In this document: positions 1-8,410 of the stretch, piece by piece
Numbering within the stretch: position 1 is the first letter of the stretch
Layout: each line of letters opens with the position of its first letter
Source: Chloroflexota bacterium
Lineage (GTDB): Bacteria; Chloroflexota; Anaerolineae; Anaerolineales; UBA4823
DNA: 35,538 nt
Reading direction: 5' to 3'
NCBI GenBank assembly: GCA_030669775.1
Contig: DAOVCZ010000002.1
Span: forward strand, 1-35,538
The notes under the pieces: model-generated
Databases searched by the model: none
Told to the model about the DNA's origin: nothing
Seen by the model: only the letters and a program-made list of their open reading frames with translations
Translations under genes and position numbers: made by a program

Positions 1-2
1 TC

Positions 3-419
3 CTCACAGATCAACATCGTATCCCCGAGGCCAATTTAGACTATCTGCGAGCGCTCACCTTTTATCTTGAAATCGCATTAAAGGGTGAAAATCCATATTC
101 AAGCGAACTAAACGACAAAATTGAGCATCTGCAACTGAAACTATCTGAACGAGACCTAAATGTTGACACATATTATCGGCTGTTTGATTACTATGAACTG
201 CTGGGCAAATACAATTTAGTTGACAATCAAATTTCCAGTTTACTCCTCGCATATGATGATCCATCCGAGATATTACCTGGACTCATCACCTACTACGAAG
301 AGTTATTAGAGAAAAGTGATCTGGATTTATCTGCGGGGGGGATTTCCCGGGTACGGGTACAAGCACAATTAGATGCCGTCAATAATCTAATCGCTAATAA
401 TGATTTATCATCCAATTGA
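3..419 (+). CDS. C-terminal part of a DUF6483-like protein
   Basis: The reading frame is open from the window edge to a TGA at 417-419, giving about 138 residues without a start, so the gene begins outside the window. The visible part is helical and repeat-like: segments such as ALTFYLEIAL, YYRLFDYYELLGKYN and ITYYEELLEKSD resemble helix-turn-helix pairs of the TPR type. This order (a helix listing an enlarged unit, a 'L..KLSE..L...TYYRLFDYYE..GKY' segment, then a final 'YEELLEKSD..L..G...R..V' helix) is what I recall from the C-terminus of the uncharacterised DUF6483 family of Firmicutes and Chloroflexota. The function of that family is unknown. The assignment is from memory of the pattern, so the family name is tentative, but the coding frame itself is convincing. 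Confidence 0.6.
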   Translation, partial: LTDQHRIPEANLDYLRALTFYLEIALKGENPYSSELNDKIEHLQLKLSERDLNVDTYYRLFDYYELLGKYNLVDNQISSLLLAYDDPSEILPGLITYYEELLEKSDLDLSAGGISRVRVQAQLDAVNNLIANNDLSSN

Positions 420-576
420 GCCAGAGTATCGTGCCAACTAACCCATTAAATGAGTGGCATTTCGTAGTGGAATTGGAAAACTTGCAGAGGCTGAGAACAT
501 TATTTGGTTTCGCCCTACCCCAATAATTTATCTCAAATATCCTCAACCGCGATTATGTAGACGCAAACAGCAATTA

Positions 577-753
577 TTACACCGCTCCCAAGGCTTTTTC
601 CAGGTCTTCCCGCAAGTCATCAATATGTTCCAAACCAACCGAAAGGCGCACCAATCCTGGATCGATCTCCAGAGGTGACCCGGCGGTTGAGGCGTGGGTC
701 ATAATTGCTGGGACTTCGATCAAGGATTTTTGACCTTGGATAAAATCTGCCAT
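577..753 (-). pseudogene. Remnant of a Cys/Met-metabolism PLP enzyme (C-terminus only)
   Basis: On the minus strand a 58-residue frame runs from ATG at 753 to TAA at 577-579. Its last 48 residues match the extreme C-terminus of cystathionine gamma-synthase / methionine gamma-lyase enzymes: SLIEVPAIMTHAST, then GLVRLSVGLEHIDDL and LEKAL. In the family this segment holds the substrate-carboxylate-binding Arg (here the R of VRLSVG). An intact enzyme has about 380-400 residues, so roughly 330 residues, including the PLP lysine, are missing. An in-frame TGA lies two codons upstream of the ATG, so this is not a readable gene end. The few residues before the match (ADFIQG) may be a further family fragment joined by an internal deletion. 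The homology is clear; whether the short frame is translated is doubtful. Confidence 0.8.
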
Positions 754-918
754 TCCTCACAATACCCCTTCTAGCGATATCTATTCAGTGATATTTAATT
801 TCCCTTATTACAGGTTGTTCGCCGTGTTCAAGTAGTGGAATGATGAGCCTGCATTGTTTCGTTGTTAGTGTAGCAAATCACAAATCGATTGTCCACCCCC
901 TATGCTTTGCCCAAACGC

Positions 919-946
919 TTTAGCACAAGACATCATGGGTTATAAT
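919..946 (+). promoter_or_regulatory. Putative promoter for the 1011 gene
   Basis: A perfect -10 hexamer TATAAT lies at 941-946, with a weak -35 (TTTAGC, 919-924) at a 16-bp spacing. It lies 65 bases upstream of the ATG at 1011, and no other gene could use it on this strand. The weak -35 keeps confidence moderate. Confidence 0.5.
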
Positions 947-958
947 CTCAAGTATTGA

Positions 959-978
959 CCTGGCATACTTCTGCCAGG
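959..978 (+). promoter_or_regulatory. Perfect 7-bp hairpin in the leader of the 1011 gene
   Basis: CCTGGCA (959-965) and TGCCAGG (972-978) form a perfect inverted repeat around a 6-base loop, about 12 bases after the -10 box at 941-946. It would lie at the very 5' end of the transcript. It lacks a following T-run, so a terminator is unlikely. A 5' stabilising hairpin or a repressor operator are the likelier roles. Confidence 0.4.
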
Positions 979-1010
979 TTTAATCACGTCCGCCGAATAT
1001 TAGAATTCCC

Positions 1011-1436
1011 ATGGATATTTTCTTACAAGACCCGAGTGATATTCCACTGCCTCCTGACGAGGTCCGCATCCGAGAGCTGCGCGCAGAACCCTTCCCTGAC
1101 CAACGTCGGGTGCGTATCACTTTAGAGATCACCCCTTTCCAGCAGCGACCCAATTGTGAAATCCAGGTTACTGATGTGAACGGAAACGTAGTCGCCAGTC
1201 TTTCGATTATCGAATCTATTGACCCAAAGATGGATTTTACGGTTCACCTGAAGGTTGAAGAACCTATCGGGGAGTTCGAAGTTTCATCGGATATCTATTA
1301 CTACGAAGATGAAAAAACCAAAGATGATCCAGACACCCAATTGGAAGGAGAGACTCACCAACTCCCAAGCCGGGTCAATATCGTTGATAGCCGCCAGACG
1401 GTTTTTGTGATTGGTGATCATCCGAATTCTGGTTAG
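1011..1436 (+). CDS. Small acidic protein of unknown function
   Basis: The gene encodes 141 residues starting at ATG 1011. I do not recognise a named family. The sequence alternates short hydrophobic strands with charged turns (VRITLEITPF, CEIQVTDVNGNVVASLSII, DFTVHLKVEE, GEFEVSSDIYYYE), which suggests an Ig-like or beta-sandwich fold, followed by an acidic, disordered-looking segment (DEKTKDDPDTQLEGE). There is no signal peptide or membrane segment, so it is probably cytoplasmic. There is no strong ribosome-binding site before the ATG. It lies 39 bases upstream of the ABC exporter pair and on the same strand, so it may be co-transcribed with them, but nothing in the sequence ties it to transport. 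Confidence 0.75.
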   Translation: MDIFLQDPSDIPLPPDEVRIRELRAEPFPDQRRVRITLEITPFQQRPNCEIQVTDVNGNVVASLSIIESIDPKMDFTVHLKVEEPIGEFEVSSDIYYYEDEKTKDDPDTQLEGETHQLPSRVNIVDSRQTVFVIGDHPNSG

Positions 1437-1475
1437 CAATACTCCCTCTCCACCGAGTTCGCCGAAATTTTTAAA

Positions 1476-3290
1476 ATGAAATCTCTCCTTCGTTTACGCA
1501 CATTTGTGCGTCCATACTGGAAACAGGTCGTACTGGCTTTGTTCGCGATCATTGCCCTGACCTTGATCAGTCTCACTGTGCCCTTGATCATTCGCCAGGT
1601 CATCGACCAGGGTCTTGTTGAGAAGGATGCGCAGCTATTAATCACCGCTGCGCTCATTTTGCTGGGGATCGGGATAGCGAGCGCCGTCTTAATTTTCTGG
1701 CAGCGATATTTAACTGAGCGTATCGCCGCCCAGGTGGGGTACGATCTGCGTAACCGCCTTTACGATCACATCCAACATCTCACTTTCACCTATCACGACC
1801 ATGCCCAGACCGGTCAGCTGATCAGCCGTACCATCGAAGATGTACGTTCCATCGAACGCTTCACCGGAAATGGGATTGTGGAACTGATCCATTTATTCCT
1901 GCTCTTTACCGGCATTGTGACCCTGCTCTTTGTGGCTAACCCTCGCCTGGCTATCATCGCCCTTCTACCGATGATCCCCCTCATCTTGATGACCTCCAAT
2001 TTCGGGCGCCGCATCAGCGATTATTTCCTGGCTGTGGATAACTCATTAGGTGAATTGTCTTCCCGCTTGCAAGAAAATGTGCTCGGTGTCCAGGTTGTGC
2101 GCGCCTTCGCTCGTGAGCCATATGAAATCGAGCGTTTCAACCATGCAAACCGCATCCTCTACAATGCCCGCATCACGGTCATCGGCGAATGGTTCAAGAT
2201 TATGCCAACCTCACATCTATTGGTCATCCTGAGCACGATCTTGATCCTTTGGTTCGGTGGTCAGCTGGTCCTGGCCGGTGAGATGACGATTGGTGAAGTG
2301 GTCGCCTTTAATAGTTACCTGCTCATGCTGGCCGAACCAGCCCGGCAGCTCACCTGGTTGGTGAATATGGCTGGCGAGGCAGTCGCTGGGGTCAACCGCA
2401 CCTTTGAGGTTCTCGACCATGTGCCTGAGATCCAGTCACCCCCAGACCCGGTCAGTCTTCCCCAACTCTCCGGTCGCGTCGAATTGAAGGACGTCGCCCT
2501 GGCCTATCAGGGTGAGGCGACCCACGCCCTGTGTGAGATCAACCTGGCCGTCGAACCCAACCAGGTCATTGCCCTGATCGGCCCCGCCGGATCTGGTAAG
2601 ACCAGCCTGGTCAACCTGATCCCCCGCTTTTATGACGTCAACCAGGGAGCGGTTTTGGTAGATGGCATCGATGTCCGCCATGTAGACTTGGTGACTTTGC
2701 GGAAACAGATCGGCATTGTTCTACAAACCTCGTTGCTCTTCTCCTCCAGTATTCGTGAAAATATCGCCTATGGACGCCCAGATGCAAGTGAGGTAGAGAT
2801 CGTCGAGGCGGCTAAAGCTGCCCAGGCCCATGACTTTATCCTATCATTCCCAGCTGGCTACGACACAGTCATCGGTGAGAGAGGAGTGACCCTTTCTGGT
2901 GGCCAGCGCCAGCGGGTGGCAATCGCCCGCGCTTTATTGATGGACCCCCGCATCCTGATCCTGGACGACTCGACCTCCAGCGTCGATTTGGGTACCGAGC
3001 ACCTGATCCAAAAAGCCTTGTGGCGCTTGATGGAAGGCCGTACAACTTTTATCATCGCTCACCGTCTTTCAACTGTGCGGCGCGCGGATTTGATCCTGGT
3101 CATGGATAGTGGGCAGATCCTCGAACGCGGGGTGCATTTAGACTTATTGAAGCAAGGCGGCCTGTATCGAGAAATTTACGACCTGCAATTGCGCGACCAG
3201 GAAAAATTCCGTAAAGAAGTCGCAGCCTTAGATTTCACCCCAACCGCTTCTTATCCTGTATCTAGACCTCAAGGTTGGGAGGCAGAATGA
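1476..3290 (+). CDS. ABC exporter half-transporter, subunit with degenerate Walker B
   Basis: This 604-residue protein has the standard half-transporter layout: six membrane helices in residues 1-310 (ABC_membrane domain) and a nucleotide-binding domain from about 335. Visible motifs are Walker A GPAGSGKTS (about 369-377), the signature LSGGQ (about 473), Walker B ILILDD (about 492-497), the D-loop SSVD and the switch His in IIAHRLS (about 528). The residue after the Walker B aspartate is Asp rather than the catalytic Glu, as in the degenerate-site subunit of heterodimeric exporters such as TM287/288 or BmrCD. The next gene overlaps by 4 bases (ATGA) and encodes the complementary subunit, so the pair should form a heterodimer in the cytoplasmic membrane. 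Substrate cannot be read from the sequence; lipids or drugs are usual for the family. Confidence 0.95.
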   Translation: MKSLLRLRTFVRPYWKQVVLALFAIIALTLISLTVPLIIRQVIDQGLVEKDAQLLITAALILLGIGIASAVLIFWQRYLTERIAAQVGYDLRNRLYDHIQHLTFTYHDHAQTGQLISRTIEDVRSIERFTGNGIVELIHLFLLFTGIVTLLFVANPRLAIIALLPMIPLILMTSNFGRRISDYFLAVDNSLGELSSRLQENVLGVQVVRAFAREPYEIERFNHANRILYNARITVIGEWFKIMPTSHLLVILSTILILWFGGQLVLAGEMTIGEVVAFNSYLLMLAEPARQLTWLVNMAGEAVAGVNRTFEVLDHVPEIQSPPDPVSLPQLSGRVELKDVALAYQGEATHALCEINLAVEPNQVIALIGPAGSGKTSLVNLIPRFYDVNQGAVLVDGIDVRHVDLVTLRKQIGIVLQTSLLFSSSIRENIAYGRPDASEVEIVEAAKAAQAHDFILSFPAGYDTVIGERGVTLSGGQRQRVAIARALLMDPRILILDDSTSSVDLGTEHLIQKALWRLMEGRTTFIIAHRLSTVRRADLILVMDSGQILERGVHLDLLKQGGLYREIYDLQLRDQEKFRKEVAALDFTPTASYPVSRPQGWEAE

Positions 3291-5095
3291 GTACACCCCC
3301 TCCCGGCGAAGACATCGCCTTCAAAGGCTACGATCCGAACGTCTCCTGGCGTCTGCTTTCATCTTTAGGTCCCTACCGCTTGCAGTTCACCCTGGCGATT
3401 ATCCTGATGTTGATCAGCTCGGCCGCTGCCGTGGCTGGTCCTTATTTGGTCAAGGTCGCCCTGGACTCGGGTCTGAGCGCTGGTTCGCTAACCGTTTTAC
3501 GCCAAACTTTATTTCTCTACCTGTTCGTCGCCATTATCCAATGGACATCAACATTTTTACGTGTCTACCTGATGCCGCGTGTCGGGCAATCCATCATTTA
3601 TGACCTGCGATCGAGCCTTTTCGAACACCTGCAGGAACTCTCGCTCAGTTTCTTTAGCCACTACAGTGTCGGGCGTGTCATCTCCCGCGTGATCAACGAT
3701 GTGGGCGTCCTGCGGGAGTTCATCACCTGGGCAATATTGGCTATCGCTCGCGACCTTTTTACTCTAGTTGGCATCGTCATCGCCATGTTGAGCATGAACA
3801 TGCGCCTTTCGCTGCTGACCTTCACCGTGCTCCCCATCATGGCAGTAGCAACTATGGTCTTCAAGAAATATGCCCGCCAGAACTACCGCCAGGTGCGAGC
3901 TGCGATCAGCTGGGTCAACTCTGTATTAGCTGAGAATATCAACGGTGTGCGGGTTGTGCAGGCTTTCTCGCGTGAGCAGGTTAATTATCAAAATTTCAGG
4001 GACGTTGTCAACCAGAACAACTTGGATGCGAACCTGCGCGCCGCCCGAGTCGCCTCCGCTTTTCCGGCTGTGATCGATTTATTAGGTGCCGCTGCAACAG
4101 CTCTTATCGTCTGGTTGGGTGGTCTGGCGGTCATACGCAGCCAACCTGGAGCAGCAGATGCGATCACACCAGGTGTTCTTGTCGCTTTTCTGCTCTATAT
4201 TAATCGCTTCTTCGATCCTATCCGTGATCTCAGCCGTCGTTATGACTCATTCCAGTCCACTATGGCCGGCGGTGAACGGATCTTCGCCCTGATGGATACC
4301 CCCGTCGAAGTCCAGGATGCCCCGGATGCTATCCAGCTGCCCATAATCCAGGGAGAAGTGCGCTTTGAGGGGGTCTCCTTCTATTACTCAGATCAAGATC
4401 CAGATCAAGGAGAGCAGCCCGTTCTCCAACACATTGATATGCACATTCCCGCCGGCCAAACGGTCGCCCTGGTTGGCGAGACTGGGGCCGGTAAATCCAC
4501 TTTGATCAAACTCATCGCCCGTTTCCACGATCCTACCCAAGGGCGTGTATTGATCGATGGGTATGATCTCCGCCATGTCACCCAAAACAGCTTGCGCAGC
4601 CAAATGGGTCTAGTCCTTCAAGATCCTTTCCTGTTTAATGGCACTGTCGCCGAGAACATTCGCTTTGGACGCCTTGAAGCCAGTGATGAGGAGGTACAGG
4701 CAGCTGCCCAGGCGGTCGGTGCAGATGATTTTATCCAGCGCCTCTCGCGGGGATATCTCTCCCCAGTTGAAGAGGGGGGAGCGGTTTTATCTGTGGGCCA
4801 ACGCCAATTAATCTCATTCGCTCGCGCCCTCCTCGCAGATCCAAGAATACTGATCCTAGATGAGGCCACCTCCAGCGTTGATACACAAACAGAACGCTTA
4901 ATCCAGCAAGCTCTGGCACGTTTACTGCACGGTAGAACATCATTCGTCATCGCTCACCGTCTGTCAACCGTGGTAAATGCGGATATAATATTGGTAGTCC
5001 ATGATGGACGGATTATTGAAGAGGGTAACCATTCAGAATTGCTGGCATTTGGTGGAACATATTTCCACCTTTACAGTTCAGGATTCGAAGAATAA
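3287..5095 (+). CDS. ABC exporter half-transporter, subunit with catalytic Glu
   Basis: This is the partner subunit of the gene at 1476, with 602 residues. I start it at ATG 3287, which forms an ATGA overlap with the upstream stop and has GGGAGG just before it; an in-frame TTG at 3275 is less likely. Membrane helices fill residues 20-310. The nucleotide-binding domain shows Walker A GETGAGKST (about 397-405), a degenerate signature LSVGQ (about 500, Val in place of the first Gly), Walker B ILILDE with the catalytic Glu (about 520-525) and the switch His in VIAHRLS. The defects complement those of subunit one: its altered signature should face the Asp-containing Walker B, giving one silent and one active ATP site. 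Confidence 0.95.
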   Translation: MSTPPPGEDIAFKGYDPNVSWRLLSSLGPYRLQFTLAIILMLISSAAAVAGPYLVKVALDSGLSAGSLTVLRQTLFLYLFVAIIQWTSTFLRVYLMPRVGQSIIYDLRSSLFEHLQELSLSFFSHYSVGRVISRVINDVGVLREFITWAILAIARDLFTLVGIVIAMLSMNMRLSLLTFTVLPIMAVATMVFKKYARQNYRQVRAAISWVNSVLAENINGVRVVQAFSREQVNYQNFRDVVNQNNLDANLRAARVASAFPAVIDLLGAAATALIVWLGGLAVIRSQPGAADAITPGVLVAFLLYINRFFDPIRDLSRRYDSFQSTMAGGERIFALMDTPVEVQDAPDAIQLPIIQGEVRFEGVSFYYSDQDPDQGEQPVLQHIDMHIPAGQTVALVGETGAGKSTLIKLIARFHDPTQGRVLIDGYDLRHVTQNSLRSQMGLVLQDPFLFNGTVAENIRFGRLEASDEEVQAAAQAVGADDFIQRLSRGYLSPVEEGGAVLSVGQRQLISFARALLADPRILILDEATSSVDTQTERLIQQALARLLHGRTSFVIAHRLSTVVNADIILVVHDGRIIEEGNHSELLAFGGTYFHLYSSGFEE

Positions 5096-5225
5096 TCAAC
5101 AGTATCCTATTGATTGCAGAAGTGTTAGGTGACCTCAAACATTAGGGTGTTAAACTTCAGGTACTGGCCGGGATTACCGGTCATTGTTGGCAGTTAAAAT
5201 TCCCGCTATTGAGGATAATGTCATA

Positions 5226-7130
5226 ATGCCAACTGGTCACGAATGGAGATCGTCGATCGAGGGTGGAGAATTTCAACCTTCGCGAACAAGGTTTTCGCGC
5301 GGAGTAGTATTAACCTCCTCAGCGGTAATACTGCTGATTGCGACCATAATATTATGGCCAATATATCAGTTCACAACCAGTTCAGTCAGCGCTGGTGATC
5401 CAACCCCTGTCGCCACAAACCAAACCGAGCCCACGATTATCCATCCCTCGCCCACAGCTACCCTCACGCCAGCTGCAACCGCCTCACAGGCATTGATATC
5501 CCCGACAATGTTGCCTGTTTCTCCAGCCCAAGTAGTTTCTTCACCTCTTCAAGAGGGGTTGGTAGTTCTGGCTCTCTACGAAGCCGGTCACAGTCATCTC
5601 TTTGCCTATCAATCGATGGCAACTCCATACACTCGTCTTACTTCAGGTCCTTGGAATGATATCACTCCTTCTCTCAGCCCAGATGGCCGGTGGTTGGCAT
5701 TCGCTTCCGATCGATCCGGACCATGGGACCTCTACCTACTCGATCTGCATAGCGGCGAGCTCACCAGTCTCACCGATACCCCGCAATTTGAAGCTGCCCC
5801 TTCCTGGTCCCCAGATGGAAATCTCCTGGCTTATGAAAGCTACGATCAAAATTTTGAAATAATCATCCGCTCAGTGTTTGATGATCAAACACTGTTAAAT
5901 CTCAGCCAGCACCCTGCTGCTGATTATCAACCAACTTGGTCACCTCAAGGTCGCCAATTAGTTTTCGTCTCCAATCGCAGTGGGGAACCCGAGATCTGGC
6001 TGGCTGATTTCGACGAATATGGTGATGAGCGCTTTTCCAACTTGAGTCTAAATCCGGAGATGCAAGAATCAAATCCGGTATGGTCCCCAGACGGCACATC
6101 CCTGGCCTGGGCGGCCCTTCAAGAACGCAACCATAGTTTATTCATTTGGCATCCCGATCAAGGGGCGCGATATGTCGGTAGTGGCGATTGGCCCATTTGG
6201 GACCCAGACAGCAGTATCCTGCTTACTGCCCTTAGAGACGCAAACCAAACTTTGTTGACTGCTTACCAGGCATCGGATTCACAGCTGGCATTACCACCCG
6301 TGGTATTGCCTGGATCAATAACAGGATTAACCTGGGGTCGTCAACCGCTGCCATCTCCACTGCCTCAGAGCCTGCAACAAATTGTCTCAGAAATTCCTGA
6401 ACTGCCATGGTCCTCAGGGTCCGGAGAGAATTCTGATACCCAGAATGGTCGCGAGCCTTTAGCTCCCCTGATCAATGTTCAGGCTCCATATCCCCAGCTC
6501 CATGATTCTGTGGATGAAGCCTTCCAGGCTTTGCGAGCAAAAGTAGCTGCGGAAACTGGCTGGGATTTCCTCTCATCCCTCGAAAACGCGTTCGTGCCCC
6601 TCACCGAACCCCTACCACCAGGAATGGGTGATGATTGGCTCTATACTGGTAGGGCTTTTACCTTTGACTCACTGCCCATGAATGCAGGCTGGGTAGTCAT
6701 GGTACCAGAAATGTATGGTCACCAGACATACTGGCGGGTATATATTAAGGCGCGCTTCCAAAACGGCTCGCAAGGCCAACCAATGCGCCATATTCCTTGG
6801 AATTTCAATGCGCGCTATGCAGGAGATCCATTATTCTACGAACAAGGTGGCGAGATTGGGCTTGGCATCCCCGCTGGTTATTGGGTTGATTTCACTGAAA
6901 TCGCCGCTTCTCTCGGTTGGCAGAGATTACCAGCCCTTCCCACCTGGCAATCAGCGTTCTTTGCTGCCCGCTTCAATGAGTTTTTCTTACCCAATGACCA
7001 ATCTTGGCAGGAAGCGATGTTTGATCTCTACCCGGCTGAAGCCTTGCTCACGCCCACCCCGGTCTTTCCTCCCACGTTAACTCCCACCCGGACTCCCAGC
7101 TGGCCCATCATTTCTACCCCCTCACCATGA
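5226..7130 (+). CDS. Membrane-anchored PD40/TolB-type beta-propeller protein
   Basis: The protein has 634 residues from ATG 5226; GAGG at 5211-5214 precedes it, and an in-frame TTG at 5184 is the alternative. Near the N-terminus a single hydrophobic helix (VVLTSSAVILLIATIILW) should anchor it in the cytoplasmic membrane with the rest outside. A Pro/Thr-rich linker follows (about 60-105). Then come at least four PD40 repeats, each with the hallmark 'P.WSPDG..LA' (LSPDGRWLAFASDRSG, WSPDGNLLAYES, WSPQGRQLVFVSNRSG, WSPDGTSLAWAA), as in TolB propellers. The C-terminal third (about 440-610) is a separate globular region with YTGRAFTFDSLPMNAGW that I do not recognise, ending in another Pro/Thr-rich tail. 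Its stop overlaps the start of the M23 lipoprotein gene by ATGA, which suggests a joint envelope role. Confidence 0.85.
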   Translation: MPTGHEWRSSIEGGEFQPSRTRFSRGVVLTSSAVILLIATIILWPIYQFTTSSVSAGDPTPVATNQTEPTIIHPSPTATLTPAATASQALISPTMLPVSPAQVVSSPLQEGLVVLALYEAGHSHLFAYQSMATPYTRLTSGPWNDITPSLSPDGRWLAFASDRSGPWDLYLLDLHSGELTSLTDTPQFEAAPSWSPDGNLLAYESYDQNFEIIIRSVFDDQTLLNLSQHPAADYQPTWSPQGRQLVFVSNRSGEPEIWLADFDEYGDERFSNLSLNPEMQESNPVWSPDGTSLAWAALQERNHSLFIWHPDQGARYVGSGDWPIWDPDSSILLTALRDANQTLLTAYQASDSQLALPPVVLPGSITGLTWGRQPLPSPLPQSLQQIVSEIPELPWSSGSGENSDTQNGREPLAPLINVQAPYPQLHDSVDEAFQALRAKVAAETGWDFLSSLENAFVPLTEPLPPGMGDDWLYTGRAFTFDSLPMNAGWVVMVPEMYGHQTYWRVYIKARFQNGSQGQPMRHIPWNFNARYAGDPLFYEQGGEIGLGIPAGYWVDFTEIAASLGWQRLPALPTWQSAFFAARFNEFFLPNDQSWQEAMFDLYPAEALLTPTPVFPPTLTPTRTPSWPIISTPSP

Positions 7131-8266
7131 CCAATCCGGGAAGATTACAGATCACGCTTTGGTTGCTTGTTGCGATTCTGATATTTGGTTCGGCCTGTCA
7201 GACAGCTGAAATAATAGAAACCAGCAAACCAACCTCAACGACGGTGTGGCTCTCTCCCACCCCCCTGCCTACCCAATCTACTCCTATCGGCAGCGACCCC
7301 CAACCTGCACCCAAGGTTCAAGAGAGGATCAAATTAGAGATCCCAACACCAGAGCCAACTCCGGAACCTGTACCATTTGATGTTTCCGCTCCCCAGCTGC
7401 ACTCAAACCCATCCTGGCGACCCGCTCTTTATCCAGTACCATTGGCACTGACAACTTTCGATCACTTCTATTTCACCTGGCCTCTCGCGGAAAATGAAGC
7501 CAGCTCGATTGTAGAAGATTATCGCTATGGTGGCTCCTACTTCGAAGATGTAGTGCATACCGGAATGGATATCAAAATCCCGGTCGGTACGCCAATCCTT
7601 GCCGCTGGACCTGGAAAAGTGGTATTGTCTGGATACGGTTTGTTTTCCGGCAAATATGACCCAGATGATCCCTATGGACAGGTAGTAATGATTCGCCACA
7701 GTTTCGGCCATGATGGCTCATTGTTATACACTGTCTACGCCCACCTGGATCGGGTGGATGTCAAACGAGATCAATACGTTGAAGCTGGAGAATTAATCGG
7801 TTTAAGTGGAAATACCGGGAAATCATCCGGCCCTCACCTGCATTTTGAAATCAGATTAGACGAGACGGGGGAGGGTTTCTTCTCCACCAGAAATCCGGAG
7901 TTGTGGCTGGTTCCCCCTCAGGGATGGGGGGTGTTAGCCGGAAGGGTAATGAACACCGGTGGACGAAAAGTTGAAGGACAATTAGTGATTGTCCGTCCTC
8001 TCCAGGGCGAACAATTCTGGCGAGCAAATTCCTACCATCGCGGCAATATCAATTCTGACCCGTATTATCAAGAGAACCTGGTAGTTAGTGACCTGCCAGC
8101 TGGGCGATACGAGATCGTCATCAACTACCTTTCCAGAATTTACACCCAGGAAATTGAAATCTACCCTGGGTTAGTCAGTTATTTCTCCTTTCGCGGTCGC
8201 AGTGGGTTTACCACGGAGCCTCCACCACTTCCAGGTGCAGATTTCGATCCACCGCAATCTCCTTGA
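7127..8266 (+). CDS. M23-family peptidase lipoprotein
   Basis: This 379-residue protein starts in a 4-base ATGA overlap with the preceding gene. A hydrophobic signal ends in a lipobox (FGSAC), so Cys24 should be lipidated and the protein tethered to the outer face of the membrane. A Pro/Thr-rich stalk leads into an M23 (LytM/peptidase_M23) domain with the zinc and catalytic residues present: H144 and D148 in HTGMD, H206 in YAHLD, and H237-L-H239 in GPHLHFE. M23 enzymes cut peptide cross-links in peptidoglycan. After the catalytic domain there is an extra beta-rich module of about 110 residues (LAGRVMNTGGRKVEGQLVIV ... GRYEIVINY) resembling carboxypeptidase-regulatory or SpaA-like folds. The stop codon lies inside the recA -35 box. 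Confidence 0.93.
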   Translation: MTNPGRLQITLWLLVAILIFGSACQTAEIIETSKPTSTTVWLSPTPLPTQSTPIGSDPQPAPKVQERIKLEIPTPEPTPEPVPFDVSAPQLHSNPSWRPALYPVPLALTTFDHFYFTWPLAENEASSIVEDYRYGGSYFEDVVHTGMDIKIPVGTPILAAGPGKVVLSGYGLFSGKYDPDDPYGQVVMIRHSFGHDGSLLYTVYAHLDRVDVKRDQYVEAGELIGLSGNTGKSSGPHLHFEIRLDETGEGFFSTRNPELWLVPPQGWGVLAGRVMNTGGRKVEGQLVIVRPLQGEQFWRANSYHRGNINSDPYYQENLVVSDLPAGRYEIVINYLSRIYTQEIEIYPGLVSYFSFRGRSGFTTEPPPLPGADFDPPQSP

Positions 8267-8290
8267 CAATCAGAACGTATGTGCTAAACT
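8263..8290 (+). promoter_or_regulatory. recA promoter
   Basis: A perfect -35 hexamer TTGACA (8263-8268) is followed after 16 bases by TAAACT (8285-8290) as -10. The -35 overlaps the TGA stop of the upstream M23 gene (8264-8266). The start codon of recA is 120 bases downstream, leaving a leader of about 110 bases. Confidence 0.75.
8272..8285 (+). promoter_or_regulatory. Putative LexA (SOS) box in the recA promoter
   Basis: GAAC-GTAT-GTGC (8273-8284) differs by one base from GAAC-N4-GTTC, the core of the Bacillus-type LexA box. It lies exactly between the -35 and -10 hexamers of the recA promoter, where a repressor would block RNA polymerase. The identification rests on one near-match and on the expected position. 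Confidence 0.55.
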
Positions 8291-8410
8291 TAGGGGTGAG
8301 ATTATGTAAATACAACCTGGAATTAAGAAAACCCACTTGTGTATTGCGATTTTCTCCACTGCCGGATACAATCATTACAGGTATTAGCTTATGATCAGGA
8401 GAATAGTTAT

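Noticed and set aside
454..678. Plus-strand frame of 74 residues
   Set aside because: Most of it is antisense to the trans-sulfuration enzyme remnant, which explains the sequence better.
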